A DNA stretch of 16,794 nucleotides from an uncultured Prevotella sp. (lineage in GTDB: Bacteria; Bacteroidota; Bacteroidia; Bacteroidales; Bacteroidaceae): positions 1-16,794 of the forward strand of contig NZ_URNN01000075.1 of the NCBI RefSeq assembly GCF_900549175.1. The letters are read 5' to 3'. Position numbers and translations under genes: made by a program. Shown here piece by piece: positions 1 through 6,330 of the stretch. Position 1 is the first letter of the stretch, and every line of letters begins with the position of its first letter. Below the pieces are notes generated by a model. It saw only the letters and a program-made list of their open reading frames with translations. It was not told the origin of the DNA and ran no database searches.

Positions 1-1110
1 GCGGAAATAAACGATGAGGCCGTTAAAAGATTCCCCGACAGCCACACACTGAAATATCTCACAGGAAAGGAAACCATAGACATTCCTCACGGACGACGCC
101 CGTGGAACATGAGCATCACAGTGAAAGGGGCACGCATGAACAACCTGAAAGGCATAAACGTAACCATCCCGCTCAATGTATTTACAGTGGTGACAGGCGT
201 GAGCGGCTCGGGAAAGTCGAGTCTGATAAAGGGCATACTCTACCCTGCCGTAAAACGCTTGCTCGGCGACGTGTGTGACGCACCGGGAGAACATACAGGC
301 ATAGATGGTGACCTGAAGGCAATAAAGCACATAGAATTTGTCGATCAGAACCCAATAGGCAAGAGCACACGCTCCAATCCGGCCACTTATGTGAAGGCTT
401 ATGATGCCATACGCGACCTCTTCGCCCAACAACCCCTCGCACGCCAGATGGGATTCACGTCGCAATACTTCTCGTTCAATGCCGACGGAGGCCGGTGTGA
501 GGAATGTAAGGGTGCGGGAGTGATAACAGTGGAAATGCAATTTATGGCAGACCTCGTAATGGAATGTGAGTCATGTCACGGCAGACGATTCAAAAAAGAC
601 ATACTTGACGTGAGATTTGCAGGAAAGAATATCGACGATGTCCTCAACATGACTATCAGTGAGGCGGTACTGTTTTTCTCGGAAAACAATCAGAGCACTA
701 TTGTAAAAAGGCTTAAAACACTTGAAGATGTCGGTTTGGGTTACATCAAACTCGGCCAAAACTCATCGTCGTTGTCGGGCGGAGAAAACCAGCGTGTCAA
801 ACTTGCCTACTTCATGGGACAGGAAAAACATGAGCCGACCCTCTTCATCTTTGATGAACCAACTACAGGTCTGCACTTCCACGACATAAGACGACTGCTC
901 ACCACTTTCGATGCCCTGATAGACCGCGGGCACACAATAATAGTGATAGAGCACAATCTTGATGTGATAAAATGTGCCGACCATGTCATTGATATAGGAC
1001 CGGACGGTGGAGACAGAGGCGGCAATGTGGTTGCCACTGGCACTCCCGAAGATATATGCAAATGTGAAGAAAGTTTCACTGGCAAATATTTAAAATCGAA
1101 ACTTTCTTGA
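1..1110 (+). CDS. uvrA: UvrA excinuclease ABC subunit A, C-terminal part (5' end outside window)
   Basis: This is the damage-recognition ATPase of nucleotide excision repair, acting in the cytoplasm with UvrB. The reading frame is open from base 1, so the gene starts upstream; about 369 residues of a protein normally near 940 are visible. Counting from the first visible codon, I see the second-ATPase Walker A GVSGSGKSS (66-74), a four-cysteine zinc module CEEC and CESC (166-192), the ABC signature LSGGENQR (258-265), Walker B with the Q/D-loop region LFIFDEPTTGLHF (281-293) and the switch histidine in IEHNLDV (His318). The upstream text (YLTGKETI..P.GRRPW) matches the usual UvrA linker before this ATPase. 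Bacteroidetes often carry more than one uvrA paralogue, and which one this is cannot be judged from the C-terminus alone. The stop is only 6 bp before the -33 box of the tRNA promoter. Confidence 0.95.
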   Translation, partial: AEINDEAVKRFPDSHTLKYLTGKETIDIPHGRRPWNMSITVKGARMNNLKGINVTIPLNVFTVVTGVSGSGKSSLIKGILYPAVKRLLGDVCDAPGEHTGIDGDLKAIKHIEFVDQNPIGKSTRSNPATYVKAYDAIRDLFAQQPLARQMGFTSQYFSFNADGGRCEECKGAGVITVEMQFMADLVMECESCHGRRFKKDILDVRFAGKNIDDVLNMTISEAVLFFSENNQSTIVKRLKTLEDVGLGYIKLGQNSSSLSGGENQRVKLAYFMGQEKHEPTLFIFDEPTTGLHFHDIRRLLTTFDALIDRGHTIIVIEHNLDVIKCADHVIDIGPDGGDRGGNVVATGTPEDICKCEESFTGKYLKSKLS

Positions 1111-1116
1111 AAAAAG

Positions 1117-1148
1117 TTTGGTCGATTCAAATATTTGTATTACCTTTG
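1117..1148 (+). promoter_or_regulatory. Bacteroidetes-type promoter for the tRNA-Thr/tRNA-Gly unit
   Basis: A TTTG box (1117-1120) and a TACCTTTG box (1141-1148, consensus TAnnTTTG) are separated by 20 bp. This is the expected geometry of the Bacteroidetes primary sigma factor promoter. Transcription would begin near 1153-1156, about 25-30 bases before the first tRNA. It sits directly behind the uvrA stop codon. Confidence 0.8.
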
Positions 1149-1180
1149 CACTCGCAAAAGAAAAAAGAGATCATTGAAAA

Positions 1181-1253
1181 GCCGACATGGCTCAGTTGGT
1201 AGAGCAATTCATTCGTAATGAATAGGTCCCCGGTTCGAGTCCGGGTGTCGGCT
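1181..1253 (+). tRNA. tRNA-Thr (anticodon CGT)
   Basis: A full cloverleaf of 73 nt can be drawn by eye. The acceptor stem is GCCGACA paired with TGTCGGC, and the D arm is GCTC...GAGC with AGTTGGTA. The anticodon stem ATTCA/TGAAT closes the loop TTCGTAA, giving anticodon CGT for ACG codons. The T arm is CCCGG-TTCGAGT-CCGGG. The discriminator base is T and CCA is not encoded, so it must be added after transcription. It is followed by a short T-run and lies 39 bp from the next tRNA, so the two are probably one transcript. Confidence 0.97.
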
Positions 1254-1292
1254 CTCTTTTTTACAAATTCCACATTCATATTTTATATTCAA

Positions 1293-1365
1293 GCGGTAAT
1301 AGCTCAGTTGGTAGAGCATTGGCTTCCCAAGCCGAGGGTCGCGGGTTCGAGTCCCGTTTACCGCT
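1293..1365 (+). tRNA. tRNA-Gly (anticodon CCC)
   Basis: A 73-nt cloverleaf with acceptor GCGGTAA/TTACCGC. The anticodon stem is TTGGC/GCCGA (one T-G wobble) around loop TTCCCAA, giving anticodon CCC for GGG codons. The T arm is GCGGG-TTCGAGT-CCCGT. The discriminator is T, as expected for glycine tRNAs, and CCA is not encoded. No separate promoter box is visible in the 39-bp gap upstream, so it is probably transcribed with tRNA-Thr. Confidence 0.97.
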
Positions 1366-1434
1366 CTTTATGCTTCGCTACATTCAATTATAGTCTGTTT
1401 CGGACAGAAAGACACATTTCTTTGTAACATTAAA

Positions 1435-1485
1435 AGATTCGTGACAACACATACTTTGTTACAGTATGCGTCATCACGAATGTCT
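1435..1485 (-). terminator. Hairpin terminator downstream of the rel gene
   Basis: Arms ATTCGTGA (1437-1444) and TCACGAAT (1474-1481) enclose a second paired segment, CATACT (1450-1455) with AGTATG (1463-1468). Read on the minus strand the structure is followed by CTTTTAA, a modest T-run, about 40 bp past the rel stop. It may also help end the tRNA transcript from the other side, although no T-tract follows in that direction. Confidence 0.6.
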
Positions 1486-1524
1486 TAAATAACGGTTGAT
1501 AAACGGACAAAGACGCCGTCTGCA

Positions 1525-3735
1525 TCATATTCTCTCCACCTGTTTCACCCCTTTCACCATGCGCAACTTCCGTATCAAGGCTTCCATACGGGAAGTATCG
1601 TCAATCATGACAACAAGATTTCCACGGAACAAGCCGTCATTACTGTCTATGCTTATGCTGCGCAGTGTCAGTTTTTCATCCTTACTGATGATGCTCGTGA
1701 GATTGTTCACTATGCCTATATCATCGTTGCCTATGACACGCAATGTTATGGAATACTGTGACGAGCCCTTGCCGCTCCACTTTGCACGAACCACACGATA
1801 ACCGAAACGCTTGCGCATCTCTGGAGCATTGGGACAGTCGGTGCGATGAATCTTTATTCCACCGTTGATGGTGACAAAACCAAAGACATCGTCACCGTAT
1901 ATGGGATTGCAGCAACGGGCAAGCTGATAGTCGAGACCTTTCAGGTTGCGGTCGATGACAAGCACGTCATCGTTACCACGGGCATTGCCGGAATTGTCAT
2001 TCTGAAAACAAAACTCTTCAGCACTCCGTGCAGGCACGTCGGAGTTGTGGCCTGCCTCACGATTCTGTAAGTCTACATAAGTGTCTATGACAACATTCAC
2101 ATCAAGCGAGCCATCGACTATCTGTTTGTAGAAATCGCTGACCTCCTTAAATCCCAACTTCTTTACAAGACGTGCCATGAGCGACTCGTCCTGCTCAATC
2201 TTTCTGTTCTTGAACTTGCGTTCAAGCATTTCCTTGGCAAACAATCCTTCCTTGACCTGTGTTTCCTTCAAGGCAAGACGAATCTTTGACTTGGCCCGTG
2301 ATGTCTTCACGACGTTAAGCCATTCACGTTTGGGTTTCTGTGTTGTGGATGTCATTATCTCCACCTGGTCGCCGCTGCGCAACTGTTCGCGGAATGTCAC
2401 CACCTTATTATTAATGCGTGCTCCGGTACAGCCGTTGCCTATCTTTGAATGAATATGATATGCAAAATCAAGCACCGTAGCTCCTTTGGGAAACTTGAAC
2501 AAGTCTCCTTTCGGCGTAAACACGAATACCTCGTCTTCATAAAGATCCATCTTGAACTGGTCCATCACCTGCAAGTCATCGCTCGTCTCCAGTATGTTAC
2601 GGATGTTGGTGAGCCATTCATCAAGACCGGTTTCACCCTTCACTCCCTTATACCGCCAGTGGGCGGCCACACCGCGTTCGGCTATCTCATCCATACGCTC
2701 AGTACGTATCTGCACCTCAACCCACTTGTTCTCCGGCCCCAACACCGTAATATGCAGACTCTCGTAGCCGTTCGATTTTGGTACAGAAAGCCAGTCGCGC
2801 AGACGTTTGGGATTAGGCTGATACATATCTGTTACGATGGAATAGGCCTGCCAACATTGCATCTTCTCTTTCTCCAAAGGAGAATCTATGATTATGCGGA
2901 TGGCGAAAAGGTCGAATATACCCTCAAAGCCACATTTCTGCTTCTTCATTTTCTGCCAGATGGAATGTATGCTTTTGGTACGGCCTTTCATGTGAAACAC
3001 CAGTCCTGCCGATTCCAGTCTTTCTTTTATGGGTTTTATAAACCGTTCGATATAGGCATCACGCGACTGCTTGGTGGCATTGAGTTTGTCCTTTATCATA
3101 TAGTAAGCATCATGCTCAAGATACTTCAGCGACAAGTCCTCCAGTTCACTCTTCAATTTGTACAGACCCAACTTGTGGGCAAGCGGAGCATAAAGATAGG
3201 CTGCTTCCTCTGAAACCTTGCGCTTGGCATCCGAATTGTCACAGTCGCGAATCTGCCGCATCAGGTTGACACGATAGGCTATCATGATAAGAATGACACG
3301 CATGTCTTCTGCAAACGACAACAGAAGATTACGGAAATTCTCACTTTCCACCACCGGATTCTTCGCATACAGTTCGGCTATACGTGTAAGTCCGTGCAGT
3401 ATGCGGGCCACGGACTCCCCGAACTCTTCACGCACTTCGTCGATTGTGATGAATTGTCCGTCGACACTCGGATGAAGAAGTATGGCCAACACGGCATCAC
3501 GCTTCAACCCTATTTCCTCTACAACAATCTGAGCTGTCTGGAAACCGAAGAGTATTGGATTATGTCCGAAAACGTCCCTATGTACCTGCCCCTTTTCCAT
3601 TGATTCCTCAATATGGCGGCGTATGCGGTCTTCATCATTCTGCAGAAGTGAAGATTCTATATGCTGTTTTAAATTGGCATAAAGAGAATAGAATGTTTCT
3701 TTCTCCTCTAACGTAAACTCAAATCTCTCAGTCAT
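1525..3735 (-). CDS. relA: RelA/SpoT-family (p)ppGpp synthetase with degenerate hydrolase domain
   Basis: This long RSH enzyme (736 aa) makes the stringent-response alarmone (p)ppGpp by moving pyrophosphate from ATP to GTP/GDP. The domains in order are a pseudo-HD hydrolase (about 40-190), the synthetase (about 240-362, with RTKS at 252-255, PKSNGYESLH at 319-328, EVQIRT at 340-345 and GVAAHW at 355-360), TGS (402-462), a helical and conserved-cysteine region (RCC at 607-609) and a C-terminal ACT domain (about 660-736). By-eye alignment to bifunctional Rel proteins suggests that of the hydrolase ligands only His88 survives: LLHP replaces LLHD, AYR (153-155) replaces ADR, and Phe63 stands where the first His should be. 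It is therefore probably a dedicated synthetase, and a separate bifunctional SpoT/Rel is expected elsewhere. The synthetase motif is RLRD (311-314), basic like the RxKD of bifunctional enzymes rather than the EFDD of E. coli RelA. It is transcribed divergently from the DUF4301 gene. Confidence 0.93.
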   Translation of the reverse strand: MTERFEFTLEEKETFYSLYANLKQHIESSLLQNDEDRIRRHIEESMEKGQVHRDVFGHNPILFGFQTAQIVVEEIGLKRDAVLAILLHPSVDGQFITIDEVREEFGESVARILHGLTRIAELYAKNPVVESENFRNLLLSFAEDMRVILIMIAYRVNLMRQIRDCDNSDAKRKVSEEAAYLYAPLAHKLGLYKLKSELEDLSLKYLEHDAYYMIKDKLNATKQSRDAYIERFIKPIKERLESAGLVFHMKGRTKSIHSIWQKMKKQKCGFEGIFDLFAIRIIIDSPLEKEKMQCWQAYSIVTDMYQPNPKRLRDWLSVPKSNGYESLHITVLGPENKWVEVQIRTERMDEIAERGVAAHWRYKGVKGETGLDEWLTNIRNILETSDDLQVMDQFKMDLYEDEVFVFTPKGDLFKFPKGATVLDFAYHIHSKIGNGCTGARINNKVVTFREQLRSGDQVEIMTSTTQKPKREWLNVVKTSRAKSKIRLALKETQVKEGLFAKEMLERKFKNRKIEQDESLMARLVKKLGFKEVSDFYKQIVDGSLDVNVVIDTYVDLQNREAGHNSDVPARSAEEFCFQNDNSGNARGNDDVLVIDRNLKGLDYQLARCCNPIYGDDVFGFVTINGGIKIHRTDCPNAPEMRKRFGYRVVRAKWSGKGSSQYSITLRVIGNDDIGIVNNLTSIISKDEKLTLRSISIDSNDGLFRGNLVVMIDDTSRMEALIRKLRMVKGVKQVERI

Positions 3736-3764
3736 AATCGTTTTTGTATGTTAATATAGCTATG

Positions 3765-3772
3765 CAAAAGTA
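3765..3772 (-). promoter_or_regulatory. Probable -7 box of the rel promoter
   Basis: On the minus strand this reads TACTTTTG, an exact TAnnTTTG match 29 bp before the rel start codon, giving a leader of about 25 bases. I do not find a good TTTG at the -33 distance. Two direct CACCGG hexamers (3781-3786 and 3793-3798) lie just upstream of it, where a regulator could bind. Confidence 0.5.
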
Positions 3773-3855
3773 CATAAAAACACCGGATTATACACCGGCA
3801 GGACAAAGAAAATATTTCCCACTTCAGAAAAAAGATACAATTTTTCCTTGATTTA

Positions 3856-3887
3856 TTTGAATTTTACAGGAAAAGTTACTATTTTTG
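3856..3887 (+). promoter_or_regulatory. Bacteroidetes-type promoter of the DUF4301 gene
   Basis: TTTG (3856-3859) and TATTTTTG (3880-3887) are separated by exactly 20 bp. The predicted transcript start is near 3892-3895. This rules out the in-frame TTG at 3885, which lies inside the -7 box, and supports ATG 3939 as the start codon with a leader of about 45 bases. Confidence 0.75.
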
Positions 3888-3938
3888 TTGCATTATCTTA
3901 TAAGCATTATAAACAATATCTTTATAAACACTATAAAT

Positions 3939-5456
3939 ATGTTAACACAAGAAGACCTTCAACAGATTGCTCTCAAGGGAATAACCGAAGAGCAGATTAA
4001 CACTCAGTTGGAACAATTCAAAACCGGTTTCCCGTTTTTGAAGCTGGAAGATGCCGCCGCTATCGGACACGGCATAATTGCCCCCGACAAAACCGAACGT
4101 GGCGAATATGAGAAAGCATGGAACGACTACAAGAGCCAAGGCAGACGTGTGGTTAAGTTTGTTCCGGCCTCAGGAGCGGCAAGCCGTATGTTCAAAGATA
4201 TGTTTGCTTTCTTAGATGCAGACTACGACGTGCCCACAACCGATTTTGAAAAACGTTATTTCGACAATCTGGAGCACTTCGCTTTCTATGAAGCATTGGA
4301 CGAGCAATGCCGCAAGAATGAAAACAAGAGCATTAAAGAACTCTTGAGTGAAGGGAAGTATAAAGCCGTTGTGGCCAACATGCTTGGAGAAAAGGGACTG
4401 AATTACGGCCAGCTGCCCAAAGGCATGTTGCTGTTTCACAACTACGAGGAAGGCCCGCGTACTCCAATGGAGGAACATCTTGTAGAAGGTGCACTGTATG
4501 CAGCAAGCAACGGTGAGGCACATGTGCATTTTACAGTCAGCCACGAACACATGCCCTTCTTCAAACAGAAAGTGGCCGACAAGGCAGGACACTATGCTGA
4601 AAAATACGGTATCAAGTACGACATCACCTTCTCCGAACAGAAGCCGAGCACGGATACCGTTGCCGCCAATCCCGACAACACGCCGTTCCGTACAGATGAC
4701 GGGAAACTCCTGTTCCGTCCCGGAGGCCACGGGGCACTGATAGAGAATCTCAATGAGATAGATGCCGACATAATATTCATCAAAAACATAGACAACGTTG
4801 TGCCCGACCGTCTGAAAGCGGACACCGTAGAATACAAGCAAGTTATTGCCGGGGTGCTCGTCACGTTACAGGCAAAGGCATTCGAATATCTGCGCCTGCT
4901 TGACACCGGTTCATATACCCACGAGCAGCTTGAAGAGATTATCCGATTTGTACAGCACGACCTTTGCTGCCGCAAGTCAGACATAAAACATCTGGAAGAT
5001 GCAGAACTCGTAATCTATCTGAAGAACAAGCTCAACCGTCCAATGCGTGTATGCGGAGTGGTGAAGAATGTCGGTGAGCCCGGTGGCGGTCCGTTCCTTA
5101 CATACAATCAGGACGGAACGGTAAGTCTCCAGATTCTCGAAAGCAGTCAGATAGACAAGAGCAACAAGAAGTATATGGAAATGTTCACCCAAGGAACCCA
5201 CTTCAACCCCGTTGACCTTGTGTGCGCAGTGAAAGACTACAAGAACCATCCGTTCTCTCTTCCGGAATTTGTAGACAAGTCCACCGGCTTTATCAGCAGC
5301 AAGAGCAAGAACGGAAAGGAATTGAAAGCTCTCGAATTGCCGGGATTGTGGAATGGAGCCATGAGCAACTGGAGCACTGTATTTGTTGAAGTTCCGCTGT
5401 CAACATTCAATCCGGTAAAGACAGTGAACGACTTGCTGCGTGAGCAACATCAATAA
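3939..5456 (+). CDS. DUF4301 family protein, probable UTP-sugar-pyrophosphorylase-like nucleotidyltransferase
   Basis: A 505-residue soluble protein without signal peptide or membrane segment. I recognise it as DUF4301, a Bacteroidetes-enriched family of unknown function. The sequence shows an ordered series of motifs reminiscent of UDP-sugar pyrophosphorylases (GT-A fold): a nucleotide-loop-like PASGAASRM (76-84), QLPKGMLLFH (158-167), TPMEEHL (175-181), TVSHEHM (199-205), a Glu-Gln-containing SEQKPSTDT (232-240), RPGGHGALIENL (260-271, resembling the PPGHGD-type uridine-binding loop) and IKNIDNV (281-287, resembling the metal-binding NxDN). The C-terminal half has a glycine-rich EPGGGPF stretch. 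A role in activating a sugar-phosphate for a cell-surface glycan is inference, and the substrate cannot be read from the sequence. ATG 3939 was chosen over an upstream in-frame TTG because of the promoter position. It is monocistronic, with its own promoter and a terminator shared with the convergent TetR gene. Confidence 0.88.
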   Translation: MLTQEDLQQIALKGITEEQINTQLEQFKTGFPFLKLEDAAAIGHGIIAPDKTERGEYEKAWNDYKSQGRRVVKFVPASGAASRMFKDMFAFLDADYDVPTTDFEKRYFDNLEHFAFYEALDEQCRKNENKSIKELLSEGKYKAVVANMLGEKGLNYGQLPKGMLLFHNYEEGPRTPMEEHLVEGALYAASNGEAHVHFTVSHEHMPFFKQKVADKAGHYAEKYGIKYDITFSEQKPSTDTVAANPDNTPFRTDDGKLLFRPGGHGALIENLNEIDADIIFIKNIDNVVPDRLKADTVEYKQVIAGVLVTLQAKAFEYLRLLDTGSYTHEQLEEIIRFVQHDLCCRKSDIKHLEDAELVIYLKNKLNRPMRVCGVVKNVGEPGGGPFLTYNQDGTVSLQILESSQIDKSNKKYMEMFTQGTHFNPVDLVCAVKDYKNHPFSLPEFVDKSTGFISSKSKNGKELKALELPGLWNGAMSNWSTVFVEVPLSTFNPVKTVNDLLREQHQ

Positions 5457-5484
5457 GATGTAAATACGATTTTATGTGAAAAAG

Positions 5485-5546
5485 AAATGTGCCATAAAAG
5501 CTGTACACCAATATTAATGATGTGACACCGGCTTTATGGCACATTT
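5485..5546. terminator. Bidirectional terminator between the DUF4301 and TetR genes
   Basis: Arms AAATGTGCCATAAAAGC (5485-5501) and GCTTTATGGCACATTT (5531-5546) pair over 16 bp with a single bulged A, around a 29-nt loop. A-rich/T-rich flanks suit termination in both directions, with TATTGTTTG on the plus side and CTTTTTC on the minus side. The last base of the TetR stop codon lies in the arm, so the structure begins immediately at the end of that gene. Confidence 0.8.
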
Positions 5547-6175
5547 TATTGTTTGTTCTTCAGGAACAAATCAAGAACATCCGCCCCCCTCTGAGTGCAG
5601 AAGCCACGTAACGATACAAATATGATATTAGACATCAAATCCTCCATCGAATAGCGATGGTACAGAGACTTTGACATTACAAACTTTCCCAAGGCGTCAA
5701 ACATACATGCCACAATGTCGTAATTGACATCATCACGGAAGAAACCTTCTTTCACACCACGACGGAGAAAATCTACAAACTGAACATGACTGGTTTCGTT
5801 TTCCTGTTCAAAAAACTTCAATATCTTTGGATATTTCTCCATATCAGAATAGAACATAGGGTTGGTTTGTCTGAACGATTCCACATGTTGCTTGTATGCA
5901 TAAAGTATGACATCCATTACATTGTCACTGCTAAAGGATACTTTTTTCAGCTGTTCCTGACGGATATTATGAAACCTCTTCACTCCTTCAAAAAGCAATC
6001 TTTCCTTATCATCATATATCTCATACAGCGTACGCTTCGAGATGGACAACTTGTTTGCAATATCATCCATCTTAACTGCACGTATTCCCCTCTCTTGAAA
6101 CATTTTCATGGATGTTTCAAGTATCTTGTCCTTCAATGATTGTTTGTATATTGAAATATTCTTTATTTCTTGCAT
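5546..6175 (-). CDS. TetR/AcrR-family transcriptional regulator
   Basis: A 209-residue protein with an N-terminal TetR DNA-binding domain at about residues 15-62: ILETSMKMFQERGIRAVKMDDIANKLSISKRTLYEIYDDKERLL, with the recognition helix near SKRTLYEIY (46-54). The remaining 145 residues are helical and divergent, as usual for the ligand-binding and dimerisation part of this family, so the ligand cannot be predicted. It is transcribed divergently from maeB with 155 bp between the start codons. A role in controlling maeB or itself is possible but only inferred from position. The start ATG follows a -7 box by about 20 bp. No efflux pump, the most common TetR partner, is nearby. Confidence 0.92.
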   Translation of the reverse strand: MQEIKNISIYKQSLKDKILETSMKMFQERGIRAVKMDDIANKLSISKRTLYEIYDDKERLLFEGVKRFHNIRQEQLKKVSFSSDNVMDVILYAYKQHVESFRQTNPMFYSDMEKYPKILKFFEQENETSHVQFVDFLRRGVKEGFFRDDVNYDIVACMFDALGKFVMSKSLYHRYSMEDLMSNIIFVSLRGFCTQRGADVLDLFLKNKQ

Positions 6176-6195
6176 ATATAAACTTATTATGTTTG

Positions 6196-6203
6196 CAAAG
6201 TTA
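6196..6203 (-). promoter_or_regulatory. Probable -7 box of the TetR gene promoter
   Basis: The minus strand reads TAACTTTG, matching TAnnTTTG, 20 bp upstream of the start codon. The leader would be only about 15 bases. The upstream region is an A/T tract without a clear TTTG at the -33 position. Confidence 0.5.
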
Positions 6204-6245
6204 CTAAAATTCTTAAAAAAAATATCTTTTTAATTTTGTTTTTGC

Positions 6246-6253
6246 TAACTTTG
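6246..6253 (+). promoter_or_regulatory. Probable -7 box of the maeB promoter
   Basis: TAACTTTG matches TAnnTTTG and lies 77 bp before the maeB start codon, giving a leader of about 70 bases. Together with the TetR -7 box it forms a 9-bp inverted repeat, GCAAAGTTA (6195-6203) and TAACTTTGC (6246-6254), flanking an A/T-rich centre. Confidence 0.5.
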
Positions 6254-6330
6254 CCTCCCGAAAACAATAAAGTTGAAAGTATACAACATAATAAAACAAC
6301 CCTGCAAATTAATTATAAAACATTATTGTT

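Noticed and set aside
1181..1365. tRNA pair as an integration site for a mobile element
   Set aside because: No integrase, no repeated tRNA 3' end and no foreign-looking genes are seen on either side.
1394..1408. Short hairpin TCTGT-TTCGG-ACAGA after tRNA-Gly as a tRNA terminator
   Set aside because: It has only five base pairs and no following T-run; too weak to call.
2449..3213. Long plus-strand open frame opposite the rel gene (254 codons)
   Set aside because: It is antisense to well-conserved Rel synthetase and TGS sequence, with no recognisable family or promoter.
3885..3938. In-frame TTG at 3885 that would add 18 residues to the DUF4301 protein
   Set aside because: The codon lies inside the -7 box of a well-formed promoter, so it would be upstream of the transcript start. 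ATG 3939 begins a sensible cytoplasmic N-terminus.
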